Shown: in pieces, positions 1 through 10,594 of the stretch
How the letters are laid out: the number at the start of each line of letters is the position of its first letter
Numbering within the stretch: position 1 is the first letter of the stretch
DNA from: Corbicula japonica
Taxonomy: Eukaryota > Mollusca > Bivalvia > Venerida > Cyrenidae
Direction: 5' to 3'
Length of the DNA stretch: 64,000 nucleotides
Assembly (NCBI GenBank): GCA_038501625.1
Contig: JAZAYU010000037.1
Coordinates: 5,704,001 to 5,768,000, forward strand
Made by a program: the position numbers and the translations under genes
The notes under the pieces: generated by a model
Databases searched by the model: none
The model's input: only the letters and a program-made list of their open reading frames with translations
What the model was told of the DNA's origin: nothing

Positions 1-959
1 TCAAAATGCTCTTAACTGGCACTACTTTTAATTTGTTATAAAACATCCTGATGTTATTCGTAAATAAAAAATAAATGCTTCATTTTTGCATATTTTATCA
101 TAATAAGAAAAAATTCAGATGAAATTATTTTCTAGATTGATAACGTTGCTTACGTTGAACGTTGAAGTTACTCTCTTACGTCATTAAATATTTACGCAAA
201 ATAACGTAAAAACGAAAATTTCAGAATTGCATTTGTTTGATAAGTGCCCAATTATCAAAACTCTTAAACTTAAATTAAAAGAAATCGACTGAACTTCAAA
301 ACCGAATTAATCGAAAATCATGTTTATTCGGACAAAATACTGTCCGAATTACCGGTCTATTTTATCAAAATAAATACTTTGTTTCTTTTGAAAAGGCTGA
401 TACACATCTATCATAGAGAATTGAATCGTCCCAAATCGCTAGACCACCAAAAAACTTTTGGCGAAAACCAATGTGAGGAAAATAGAATTTTCTCCTCGAC
501 ATCCACGTGATCACGTTATGGATAAAATAGAGAAGAGCGTGTTGGCTCATCGTCCCCATCTGACCATTAAGAAGCTACAGGAAGCTATAAAAGTGCAATG
601 AAATGATAAACCACTACATTTCCTCGAGACTTACATCAAATTTTGATGATTAAAAGATGAAAAAATGATCACAACTTATAGCGGATGCAATGATTATTTA
701 CTTGAGAATTGCAATCTGTGTACCAGTGGGCTAAACATGTTCTTATTTTTTAATTGCGCTAAGCAGATTCCAGTTTGTTTGTGTGGGTTAATAGGATATT
801 GATACTGCTTCAATATAATTTATAATATTTTGAAAGATTCTTTCAAATAGTTCGGAAAATCAACATCTATTAAGTGTGCACTTAGAACTTTTGACTAGTG
901 TAGTTCGCCCAACGAATTGTTCCTTAACCTAGGTGTGAATTTCTTGATCTATGTTTCAG
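1..959. other. Presumed intron of carbonic anhydrase gene A
   Basis: No coding segment is recognised here. The first exon to the right corresponds to coding exon 5 of the complete paralogue, so this stretch is probably intron 4 of gene A, with exons 1-4 left of the window. A small hairpin (TTCGGACA and TGTCCGAA arms near 328-348) is the only visible structure. The short open frames carry no family motif. Confidence 0.5.
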
Positions 960-1052
960 ATGCACATCGTTCATCGTAACAAGATGTACACCAGTGTGGC
1001 ACAAGCTATGGACAAGGAAAACGGCCTGGCTGTTCTCGGATTCTATTTTGAG
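960..1052 (+). CDS. CA gene A, exon equivalent to exon 5
   Basis: Acceptor TTTCAG precedes 960 and donor GTATGT follows 1052. The 93 nt encode 31 residues beginning MHIVHRN and including GLAVLGF, which align with the HLVHWN...GLAVLGV segment of alpha-carbonic anhydrases. Phase 0 at both ends. Confidence 0.93.
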
Positions 1053-4000
1053 GTATGTTTACTTGAGTTGTTTTTTGGTTGTTTTTTTTACTTCGAGTGC
1101 TCAGTGGTTTTCTCTCGAGCATGTATGGAGTGTTCCCGTTAAGATAATTATATATGAATATTTATATTAATTAATCTTGATTAGACTGAAAATTCAAGTG
1201 CCCCAGGAATGTCTTGTGGTCTTCCCCTTATATAAACAATTCAGCTTGACCATAGCGGCTGATGCGACTCTTTGTCGATATTACTTTTTGTCGAACTTAA
1301 TGAGTAGCTATAGGTTAGGATAATCATTGTTCTAAGTACTGTTTCAGGTTTCTGACAATGCCAGAGCCTTCAATAGTGTTTATAGATTGTCATTTGTAGA
1401 TGCGGGCATAGGTTTGTTCTAGGTAGCATCCAGCTTAAAGTATCTAACGTTTAGTATATAAATGTCCTTTTTTATTTTAGATCGGCCGATACAACAGACA
1501 TTTCCAAGATATCATTGAGCAATTCGGCCAGATACAGTTTAAAGGTAATTGAACTTAATTACAGCTACTACCGGTATTTATTAAGCCTGTTTTGGATATT
1601 CACAGATGCTGGATGTCCGTTTGTCCTATAGAAAATTTCTAGGTATGGAATTATTTACAGAAAGCAACCGAAGAAAGTCACATTAAAACAATTTCTATGC
1701 AAGCCATGTTTGATATTTGCAAAAGATAAAGATCGGAATTCAGAAATGTTAGGTGAATGAAATGGAAATGAAATGACAATTCACATAAGTTACTTTTGAC
1801 ATTATATGGTCTAGAACTTACAAGAGGAAGGCGATGCCAATATGTTGTATATGTTTTTAGCTCGCAAAATGTGGCAAAACTGCCGGTGAAAGCGATCAGA
1901 GCAAATTTTTGATTTACTACTGTTTGCGTTGCTGAACACATTCAGCGTCAATGTTGTATATTTTAGCGTCAGTTGCGGCTTTCAAAGATTTTTTGTACAT
2001 GACACGTTAACTTTGACACGGCGCAAATATTTGAGATTAACTCCTTTCGTTAATAATATACGTTGGAAAAATGGGTTGCTTACCGGAGTTCATTTTTTCT
2101 TCTTAGACCAGTCTCAAATCTCAAGCATCTAATCGACTGAAACGGCGACTGGTTAGATGGTTGAGATTTGAGATTTTGCCTCCAAATTCAGTTTTATTAT
2201 CTTGGGCCCTGGTTTCACTTGTTTTGATCTAAGAGCGATGTGGTTTTGGACGTCAAATAGATATTTATATAATACAGTCGCGTTGCGCTGATATATCGTG
2301 GAATGAGTGCTTCAGTGCATTGTCTGTGAGGAATTTTGGCGTTAGAATGTTAATTTCGACATATTTAAACAATATTTAATTATGCACGTTGTTAATTCAC
2401 CGATAAATTAATAAAAATTTCTGCTTGGCAACCAATTTCTGGTTGAACATTCAACGCTTCTGTGAGACTTTGACTTCTTTATTATGTTAGAATCTAAGTC
2501 ACGGGCAACTTTGTCTTTTTAATAACCCGAACGATATCACAAACACCACTGCATTAAACTTTTTCTGAACTACAGACAAAACAGCACAACTACACTCCAT
2601 TCCGCTAGAGGAACTGATGCCATCCGGACTGACCGGTTTCTACAGATACGAAGGCAGTTTGACCACCCCACCGTGCTACGAAAGCGTAGTCTGGACCATT
2701 TTCAATGAAACAATTGAAATTGCTGAAGAACAGGTAAAACACATGGAAAAATATTTATTTATATACAACAATTCTGATCATTTGTTCAGCGCAGTAACCC
2801 AGACTTATATAAAAACAGTACATACCACAATATTGTCGTCGTTCTCAATGATGTGCTCTATATAGGAGTAAGAATATGTATAGACGCATATAGTAGATCA
2901 CACGATTATCTTGCGAAAGAAGTTAGAAATAGATGAAGAGGGAACTTTGAAAGCCACCAAACACGAGAAATATGAAAATATTGCAGGCTCGGTTTGATTG
3001 GGCATGTTCATAGGCAGAAATGGAAATGACTATTACTGCCCACGCCGCCTAGACCCGGGTTGAGCGCAACTCAATATTTTCACCAATAAAACCTTCGAGA
3101 AACTATATCGTTCATGTGTTATTCCAATTTTAGACTATTGTGCATCAGTATGGGGATATAAACATTCCCAAAGTTCTGAAAACATTCAAAATCGAGCAAT
3201 GAGATACTTTCTAGGAGTCCATAGGTTCGCTCCCACGCTTTCTCTTATTGGTGACACTGGCTGGATTCCTTGTGTTTACAGACGTTGGGGTACCATGTTA
3301 AGACTGTGTAACAGACTTGTAAATATGGAACCAAACAGACTTTGTAGAAAAGTGTTTATTTACGACTATACTGTTTGTACAAATAATTGGTGTAGTGAAT
3401 TGAAGGAAGTTATGTCAAAACTAGGATTTATTACAAACTTTAATAACAGAACCGCAGTGAGTTTAACGCACCTTCATGAAACTATTAAAATTTGGTATAA
3501 TGATATATGGTCACGTGATATTCAAAATGTTCCAAAATTAAGGACCTATAGGTTGTTTAAACATAATTTTGAATGCGAAGAGTATGTGACTCTAAATCTT
3601 AAAAGAACTGAAAGAGCGACACTAAGTCAGTTCAGGTGTGGAATTCTGCCACTAAGAATAGAGACAGGTAGATTTAACGGTGAACCCCCAGATGAGAGAC
3701 TGTGCCGATTTTGTACAATGGGGGCAGTAGAAGACGAAAATCATTTCCTTATATCATGTGATCTTTATACCAATATAAGACTGGAAGTATTTGGGGATAT
3801 TTTAAATAGTGATCGATTCAGATTTGTAACAGCTAATGAGCAAATGATTTCCTTGTTAAATTTATATCCAAGAAAAGTTGCCAAATATCTTGTTAAAGCT
3901 TATTATAAAAGAAAAAGTGTTATTTACTTGTATCAGTAGAATTTATTTGTAGTTGAAAATGTTTTCTCTGTTGTAAAGTAATATATTTTCTCGATACACT

Positions 4001-5048
4001 ATACAAAATTGTATCATGTGACTTCTGTAATTTATAATTGCTTATGTGTGTTGGTGACTTATAGGCCCATGGGGCCGGGTGCTATTTATATGCCTATATT
4101 TATATTGTTAATATTGTAACATGTAATGCACAGGTCACAATAATAAATTATTTACTTACTTACTTACTATATAAAAACAGTACATACCACAATATTGTCG
4201 TCGTTCTCAATGATGTGCTCTATATAGGAGTAAGAATATGTATAGACGCATATAGTAGATCACACGATTATCTTGCGAAAGGAGTTAGAAATAGATGAAG
4301 AGGGAACTTTGAAAGCCACCAAACACGAGAAATATGAAAATATTGCAGGCTCGGTTTGATTGGGCATGTTCATAGGCAGAAATGGAAATGACTATTACTG
4401 CCCACGCCGCCTAGACCCGGGTTGAGCGCAACTCAATATTTTCACCAATAAACAGTACAACCACCAATAAATAGTACAATTTTGATCTATCCTAGACGAT
4501 GGCGTTGAACATGGAACCTTCAATGTGGTATTTTCAGATTAATACCATACCATGTTGAGCGGTTAGTGGTCCCCAGATAAAATAATGGATTTGCCTAAAA
4601 CTAGAAAACAAAGGGGCGGAACTACACACAATATGATTTTGACAGGGGATCTTAGACTATAAATCCTGCATATCCAAGACAACGCCAAAGGCAAAATTTA
4701 AAAATCAGGAAGTATATGGTAGGTGGTGATACAAACTTTATTGGCTGGGACATTGAAACCACCCATCTTAAGTGTTATTTCATTTCATTGCAGTTGGAAC
4801 AATTCCGGACCAAAATTTTTGAAAATGAAGAAATAGACATTGATATCCCTCTCGATATATCCGACGACTTCCGGCCACCTCAGTGCTTGCACCGACGACG
4901 GGTTTATGCGAGTCATCCGGCGTTGAAATACAAACCAGTCTACGTTGTGGAAGAAGATAATGTCGACTCTGCTGACGCCACCCATATATCCGCCTTTGTT
5001 ATGCTTGTTGGTTTAATCGCCACTTGCCTGTTTTCTGATAAGATGTGA
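960..5048 (+). CDS. Alpha-carbonic anhydrase gene A, 3' half (partial gene)
   Basis: Four coding exons are seen: 960-1052, 1481-1544, 2576-2733 and 4794-5048. They join in phase to about 189 residues that form the C-terminal half of an extracellular alpha-carbonic anhydrase (CO2 + H2O to bicarbonate + proton). The first exon opens with M-H-I-V-H, where the first His is the third zinc ligand (His119 in human CA II numbering). The third exon carries the family signature SLTTPPCYE, with the Thr199 equivalent and the second cysteine of the extracellular disulfide. The last exon has the RPPQ motif and ends in about 18 hydrophobic residues, a GPI signal or membrane anchor. All junctions are GT-AG. 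Exons 1-4, with the first two zinc histidines, must lie left of the window. Gene B downstream has the same exon lengths and phases. The position after HIVH is Arg, where gene B has Tyr and CA II has Trp. Confidence 0.93.
1481..1544 (+). CDS. CA gene A, exon equivalent to exon 6
   Basis: A 64-nt exon between a TTTATTTTAG acceptor and a GTAATT donor. It encodes IGRYNRHFQDIIEQFGQIQFK and leaves one base of the next codon. Same length and phase as 43443-43506 in gene B. Confidence 0.9.
2105..2204. repeat. Foldback MITE, diverged copy (AAGGTTATAAAAC family)
   Basis: Contains the family core CAGTCTCAAATCTCAAGC followed by its inverted partner TTGAGATTTGAGA at about 2160-2173. The copy lies in intron 6 of gene A; the matching intron of gene B lacks it, so it inserted after the duplication or was lost from B. 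Confidence 0.75.
2576..2733 (+). CDS. CA gene A, exon equivalent to exon 7
   Basis: A 158-nt exon between acceptor CTACAG and donor GTAAAA. It encodes the segment with FYRYEGSLTTPPCYESVVW, holding the Thr199/Thr200 equivalents, the Pro-Pro and the disulfide Cys. The last 32 codons encode the same residues as gene B with six synonymous differences only. Confidence 0.95.
2806..3090 (+). repeat. 285-bp direct repeat, left copy (LINE target-site duplication)
   Basis: This 285-bp stretch recurs at 4168-4452 with one mismatch seen by eye (A to G, in the GAAAGAAGTTAG region). It ends exactly where LINE coding sequence begins, while the right copy starts exactly after the LINE tail. That is the geometry of a target-site duplication, though far longer than usual for LINEs. 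A diverged part (about 2918-2985) also occurs at 53245-53310. Confidence 0.9.
3091..3939 (+). CDS. LINE ORF2 C-terminal fragment (post-RT region with Cys/His motif)
   Basis: Open from the first base of the insert to the stop at 3939 (282 residues, no initiator of its own; the first ATG in frame is 3199). It starts just after the RT core with a LYRSCVIPILDYCASVWG-like segment, continues through LRTYRLFKHNF and FRCGILPLRIETGRF, and ends with a C-x2-C...H...C motif (LCRFCTMG...NHFLISC) typical of this LINE C-terminus. The same blocks occur at 13463-14086. The RT catalytic domain and endonuclease are missing through 5' truncation, so this copy cannot move by itself. Found inside a host intron, it is not expected to be a host gene. 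Confidence 0.88.
   Translation, partial: TFEKLYRSCVIPILDYCASVWGYKHSQSSENIQNRAMRYFLGVHRFAPTLSLIGDTGWIPCVYRRWGTMLRLCNRLVNMEPNRLCRKVFIYDYTVCTNNWCSELKEVMSKLGFITNFNNRTAVSLTHLHETIKIWYNDIWSRDIQNVPKLRTYRLFKHNFECEEYVTLNLKRTERATLSQFRCGILPLRIETGRFNGEPPDERLCRFCTMGAVEDENHFLISCDLYTNIRLEVFGDILNSDRFRFVTANEQMISLLNLYPRKVAKYLVKAYYKRKSVIYLYQ
3091..4167 (+). mobile_element. 5'-truncated non-LTR retrotransposon (Jockey/CR1-like LINE)
   Basis: The insert holds the 3' end of a LINE ORF2 followed by a short AT-rich 3' UTR and a tail of TTAC repeats (4150-4167). It lies in the last intron of gene A, in gene orientation, between two 285-bp direct repeats. The coding part is open to its stop, which with the near-identical flanks suggests recent insertion. 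Clade assignment rests on the post-RT region and is tentative. The same lineage is represented by the larger relic at 10343-14150. Confidence 0.9.
4168..4452 (+). repeat. 285-bp direct repeat, right copy
   Basis: Second copy of 2806-3090, starting directly after the (TTAC)n LINE tail. It restores the interrupted intron, which continues to the last exon of gene A at 4794. Confidence 0.9.
4794..5048 (+). CDS. CA gene A, last coding exon
   Basis: Follows acceptor TTCATTGCAG and ends at TGA 5046-5048. It encodes 84 residues: a charged stretch (DIDIPLDISDDFRPPQC), a basic segment RRRVYASHP, an acidic linker, then a hydrophobic tail (ISAFVMLVGLIATCLF) ending SDKM. The tail suits a GPI-attachment signal or a single C-terminal membrane segment. 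Same 255-nt length as 46218-46472. Confidence 0.93.
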   Translation: MEQFRTKIFENEEIDIDIPLDISDDFRPPQCLHRRRVYASHPALKYKPVYVVEEDNVDSADATHISAFVMLVGLIATCLFSDKM

Positions 5049-6390
5049 TAAATTCAATATAGATTATCTTCAAAATACTTCTTGTTTGCGACATTTACCA
5101 AGAATCGCTAGAAAATAACTTACCGACGCTAAAGTTGTGTAACTGTCGCCGTTGTGACGTCCATTTTGTGCCTATAACGTAACCTTCCGTTATTGCTTTA
5201 AGATGTATTGTCACCTTAAGCATTCTCACAACCTAGAGTGTACTCCAGCTCGTTCCGAGAACTGTTAGCCTATGTTGAAAACAAAACCATAAACTAATTT
5301 AGTTTGGGAACCGATATGTGTTCACTTTTTGTTGCTTTTGTTGTTTAAATTCTACGTTTCTTACAGTAAACGTGTTAATATTGATTTATAATTTATGCCA
5401 GTTGGGCTGTTTTTTATACTTACATAGAAGTTTTGTTACACATATGATTCGTGTACACACATGTTTAAACATCTTATTTTTGATTATTTGCATGTCAATT
5501 TCAAGTTTTTGTTACATGTACAACTTACTTTTTTCTGGTAATATGGATAGTATGGAAACCATTGTCCTGAATGTGTACGTAATTTTTGTCTTTGTTTTTT
5601 TTATTTGTTTTTTTTATTCTTGTTATTTACTACTTTGTATATAATAAACATATAAAAGAAATGACAACAGCATATGTTTTAGTTTTCGAAAGACTCCGTT
5701 AAGTTCATTTAAATGCTTGCTTTCCCCACAGTTGCCTAAACGCCAACACTACCGTCCCACAGGATCATTTCCGGCAGACCTGTAACACCCTTAAGATGTC
5801 GCAAACATTGCAAATGGCGAAAACTGTCTAAAATTTCAAAAATGAATTTTTTGGGAAATACTTGTTGCCACCTAGATTTTAGTAAAGAAATGTATATATA
5901 TTGTAAATAAGTGTTTACGTGATACCTGTATAATTTTTTAGACGTTAGAAACAGCCATCCGAGACTTCTTGTGTAAACGGTATTTCTTTTGTGTGTGTGT
6001 GTCTGTTCCATGTTAATAAAGCATTTATTTCAAACAACTTCAGCATCCAACTTAAATACAGCCACTTGACACTATATTTATTCACTTTTATTGGTCCGCC
6101 AGTGGGAATAAATGTCGAGTTTTGAAAAGGTACATCAAAATGTTTTGACTTCAAACCGAAATTTTAGCCAGTTTTCACCATTGCAATGTTTGCGACCCAT
6201 TACCAAGTTGCAATTCGGTGATCTGGACAGCTGCACAATCACGCTTACTACAACTTGCTGTTCGGTAATTTACAAAGCAGCATTATTCACACATATACTA
6301 CTCTCAAATCGGTTAGTTTTTGCTTCAGTTAGCTTCAGTTACCTACCATGCAACACTCGGGTACCCGCCACCCCCACCCCCCTTCGAAAA
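5049..6390 (+). other. 3' UTR and flank of CA gene A
   Basis: AATAAA at 5643-5648, about 600 nt after the stop, is the best polyadenylation signal; another lies near 6015. The stretch 5300-5650 is related to 46980-47410 behind gene B (shared blocks around GCCAGTTGGGCTGTT and ACATGTTTAAACATCTTATTTT), so the duplication included the 3' UTR. No gene is recognised between 5650 and 6390. Confidence 0.65.
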
Positions 6391-8145
6391 ATTTGCTATA
6401 ATGGTTGAAAATATTTTTGAGCGGATGATAAGGCATTTTAAAAAAAAATATTTCGAACCTTAATTCTCAAAATGTCGCGCGTCTGAAGTGTGTTTATAAA
6501 AGGTCTATTTGCTCATCATGATTGTTCGAATATATACTAGTATATGATGGACATGTATAGTAACGATCTTTTAGTGTGGAAGTAGGCGTGACTTACAAAA
6601 TCAGAGGCAAAGGAAATCAATTAAATATTGATCCGAGTTTTGGGCTGATAGGATAGACTTCTTAAAATGCTTAACCCTTTACTCCATGGATAATAATAAT
6701 ATAACATAAATGCCGTCTGATGTTCTTTTCTTTTGGTCTGAAATAACCTAGTGAATATTAAAGCGAACAGTGTAGATCCTGATTTGACTGCACGGATGTG
6801 CTGGCTGAACTGGAAATAAACTGTTTTGCCATGCGATAAAAGATGATTTTATGGTGAAATGGAACTTTCGAGGTCTAACCCTTGTTTCTCCGCCAAAGGA
6901 TAGTCACATTGGTTCCCCGCTGAGAGTCAGGTATGAACCAATGGTGTTTCGAAATAGTTGATTCTAATATTGGGGTGAAACAAGGGACCCGAGTTCTAGT
7001 CTATTATTTCTTTTGTTCGTGAATGACATTGTTAACAATTTTAATATTTCTATTGATGGAATATTAAGCTAAGATCCTTTTGGCAGATGATGCAGTCATT
7101 TTTGCACAAAGTCCAACAGCATTACAATCTCTCCGTGACGACCTTTATCATTGCTCTACGAAATAGGGAATACGCATTAATACAAATTGGACCAAAATTT
7201 TGATATTTGAAAATGGTAGAAACTCAAATAATCGTTTTAAGTATATATTATATTTTATTTGGATGCTTTTATGAAAATTAAACGGTCTGGCACATCGCAT
7301 CTGGGCGACATTTTAATTTTTCAAACAAGCCTCCAAATAAAGTATAACGTATATAATGTTCGAAATTACTTTTGTAACTGACAAAACAGTCGCCGCCTTA
7401 ATTACTACATATGGGTATGCATAAGATCAATTGTCAAACTGAAAGTAGTTTTGTGACTGTCATTCAATGGCCTGTAAATATGTACTGGGAGAATATTTTA
7501 GAAAGTGAATTATGAAATTTCTTTATCTGAAAACACAATGTGAACATAACTGACTCTCAGGAAAAACCTGTGTAGCAGTCTGTTCTTGGTTTGAGAAACA
7601 AGTATTCATCGGTGGAAGTTCCATTTTACCCTTTACTTCATTAATAAATCATTTATAGAATGGCAAAACAATTTATATCCGTATCAACGGGCTCATCCGT
7701 GTAGTCTGATCGAGACCGACACTTCTGTTAGATTCACTAGGTTTTTTGTGTCAAAAAGGGAAAGTGCAAACAATGTTAAGATGACATTGATTTTATGGTT
7801 GATATGGATCTTAACTGGCCGCCCATGTGATAACAGACGTATCTATGAAATAAAGGGTAAAGAAATTTAAGAAGATTATCATAAGCCAAACAATTCAGAG
7901 CTCAAAAATTATCTAAATGATTTTCTTTTCCTGATATTTTCTAAGTCACGCCTCCTTGAACACTGAAGAAGATCGTTAACGAACTATACATGTTGATCAA
8001 TAAATGTTGAACAATATTATGGAGGAAATCGACCTATAATAAACACATTTTAGACGCGCGACTTTATGAGAATTAAGGTTCGAAATTTTTGAGAAATACT
8101 GGATTGTCATTGGCTCAAAAATAATTTCAACCATTATAATTTGCA
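6391..8145. mobile_element. Long inverted-repeat (foldback) element with RT fragment in the loop
   Basis: The left arm (about 6391-6945) and right arm (about 7430-8145) are diverged inverted copies over more than 500 bp. Matching blocks include the outer ends (ATAATGGTTGAAA and TTTCAACCATTAT), CGCGCGTCTGAAGTG against its partner near 8055, the AACCTAGTGAAT region, and the GTCAGGTAT region near 6930 against 7550. The central 500 bp holds a degraded RT fragment. One arm's inner part recurs alone at 23110-23440. It could be one element with very long terminal inverted repeats, or two repeat copies in opposite orientation. No transposase is visible. Confidence 0.65.
6955..7270 (+). pseudogene. 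Reverse transcriptase fragment (non-LTR type), degraded
   Basis: Translation shows GVKQG (from about 6973), which matches the G-x-R/K-Q-G motif preceding the catalytic centre, then after a stop and frame changes LADDAVIFAQ at 7080-7109, the F/YADD box. Further on a KTKI-like lysine-rich motif is recognisable. Stops and frameshifts exclude function. The fragment lies in the loop of the 6391-8145 inverted repeat. Confidence 0.75.
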
Positions 8146-8224
8146 ACACGGAATTAGATATTTGAAGATCTTGGTGTACAACTCTTTAAAAATGGTCAGT
8201 GGAATAGAACGCAAAAATAATTGC

Positions 8225-10342
8225 ACAACACGCATCATATGCGATGCATAACCCATTCACAACATTTAACCAGCTTGAGCTTTTAACATCAGATAAAGCA
8301 AAGCTATTCGATAACCCAAAGCAGTATTGGAAAATCATTAATTCCCGTAAAAGTGAAAACCAAACATCGGCATCGCTCAATGACTTTTATCAATATTTTA
8401 AGGGTATAAATGAAAATTAAACCGACAATGATGACGATATTAACGTTTCTTTAAACATTAGTGACGAAATTAACGAAGAAATAAATTTACCGATTACCGA
8501 TGAAGAAATATTGCTAGCTATAAAGCACTTAAAAAACAGTAAATCTCCAGGTGTAGACAACATATTAAACGAAAATATAAAAACAACGGCTCATATAATG
8601 ATACCAATTTATAAAAAACTGTTTAATATAATAATAAAACCTATTTTCAAAGGAAAGGGGGTACCGTCTTCCCCGTAAAACTATCGCCCAATTTCTTTAT
8701 TAAGTTGTTATGGGAAATTGTTTACCAGCATTATCAATAACAGATTAAACTCTTTCTGTGAAAAAAAAATGGATTGATTAAAACACACACAAGCAGGTTT
8801 CCGAAAAAAACAATCTACTGTTGATCACATTTTTGTATTAAAAAATTCATATAGACATTGTCAACTCTGAAAAAAAAGAATTTGATTTGTTGCTTTGTTG
8901 ATTTTAAACAATGTTTTGATTCCATATGGACAGCCGGCTTATGGCAAAAATTATTGAAAGAAAAAATAAATGGAAAATGTTTTAACTTGATATTTAACAT
9001 GTATAATAATATTAAGTCAGCAGTTAAAAATTGTGAAGGGATGTCAGCATTTTTTAGCTGCTTTAATGGGGTGTAACAAGGTGGGAACCTTTCACCGTTT
9101 CTATTTAGCATATTTCTTAACGATTTAGAAAATTATTTATAGGAAAATGGCATTGAAGGTATATCCAAACATTTTATTATTTACGACATATACACATATC
9201 TTAAAATTTGTATTCTCTTGTATGCTGACGACACTGTAATACTTACCGAAAACGAAACCGATATGCAACAAGCACTTGACCATTTTCACAACTACTGTAA
9301 AACTTGGAAAATTAAATGTTAATACAGATAAAACAAAAATTGTAACTTTTTCGAAGAAAAGGAGAGCGTCTTACCGAAAATATAAATTTGGTTCAAGTTT
9401 CAAGTTTATTTCACAAGTCGAACTCGAAAACGTGGATGAGTATATATTTAGGCATATTCTTTACAAAAAAACGGTTCATTTACAAAAACAAAAACATATA
9501 TTGCAGAGCAAGCAAACAAAGCTCTATTTTCACTTCTCCGGAAAATCAATTCTCTATCGTTACCGTTCGATTTGCAAATAGATCTTTTCCAAAAAACAGT
9601 AAAACCTATTCTTCTTTATGGATCAGAAATATGGGGATTTGGAAATCTAGACATCTTAGAACGTGTACAGTTGCGGTTTTATAAATATATTTTCAAAATG
9701 AAGAAATCCACACTGTCTTATATGATATACGGTGAAATAGGAATCTTGCCGTTAAGCGTAGATATTCAAAATCGAATTTTATCTTACTGAGCGAAACTTA
9801 TCGATGGCCCCGCAAATATTCTAAATCCAAATCTGGCAACTAACGTTTATAATTTACTTTATAGTTTATATTCCGAAAAGCGTATTAAGTCCACATGGCT
9901 TGATAATATAAAAAATCAACTTTTTAACTTAGGATTCTCTGGAATTTGGTACAGTCAAAGTTTTCCGAATGCAAAATGGTTAAACAAAACAACGAAACAA
10001 AAACTCACAGATATTTTTATTCAAAATTGGCGAAATGAAATCGCAATAACTTCAGATTCAAATTTTTTTATAAATTTTTTTAAGACAGATTTTAAAAGAA
10101 GTCAGTATGTTGATGCTTTGCCTCAAAAAAGCTGTAAAAATCTTATTTTGTTTCTCACCAGAAATCATCGTTTACCGGTTGAAATATGAAGGTGGAGGGG
10201 CATACCTCTTGATGATAGAAAGTGCAGTTTTTTGTAATGAGCTTGGAGATGAATTTCACTACTTGCTTGTTTGTAAGCAATTTCATTATGAACGAAAGAG
10301 ATATGTTAAACAACATTACTTTAGAAGGCCAGATCTATTTTG
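8225..10342 (+). pseudogene. Degenerate LINE ORF2 (RT domain to C-terminus)
   Basis: In order and across several frames: an endonuclease-RT linker (KLFDNPKQYWKIINSRKS, about 8297-8350), an SKSPGVDNI motif (about 8540), YRPISLLSCYGKLF (about 8684), QAGFRKKQSTVDHIF (about 8790-8833), CCFVDFKQCFDSIW (about 8885-8930), a G-V-x-Q-G motif near 9070, LLYADDTVILTENE at about 9215-9255 with YADD at 9221-9232, then the C-terminal block with KCSFCNELGDEFHYLLVC (about 10220-10275). Many in-frame stops and frameshifts show a dead copy. It begins without an endonuclease domain and breaks off at the next LINE. It belongs to the same broad group as the neighbour but to a different family. Confidence 0.88.
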
Positions 10343-10594
10343 AGTGCTCTTAAACATCAAGGTTTAGCAATGCGAGGATCCCGAATTGTGCGTGTTAATA
10401 GTGAAAATGAATCAGCGCAGGAATCACACGATAGTGTAAAAGAAAACAGTAACATGAGAACAGGTAAAGGTCGCGGTGTGCAGCAGTAAGGTAACCAACA
10501 AAGTAGAAACATTCCGTATAGCAGGAGCTGGGGTAACAACCAGCGCAACAATAGGAACAGCAGACGAGGTTCATTTCGGGGGAGACGTAATTAG
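10343..10594 (+). pseudogene. LINE ORF1 C-terminal fragment (RGG/Asn/Arg-rich)
   Basis: One frame reads from about 10343 to TAG at 10592-10594 with a single internal TAA (10487-10489). The product is hydrophilic, rich in Arg, Gly, Asn and Gln near its end (GNQQSRNIPYSRSW, RNNRNSRRGSFRGRRN), as in nucleic-acid-binding ORF1 tails of LINEs. ORF2 coding begins immediately after the stop (FWNVRGWS at about 10607), so the two ORFs are nearly contiguous. The assignment rests on position and composition. Confidence 0.6.

Noticed and set aside
4785..4985. Minus-strand ORF opposite the last exon of carbonic anhydrase A
   Set aside because: Shadow of the coding strand; the equivalent shadow exists in gene B at 46167-46496.
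5318..5644. 108-codon hydrophobic ORF after carbonic anhydrase A
   Set aside because: It is a T-rich 3' UTR read in frame; the homologous region behind gene B has no matching frame.
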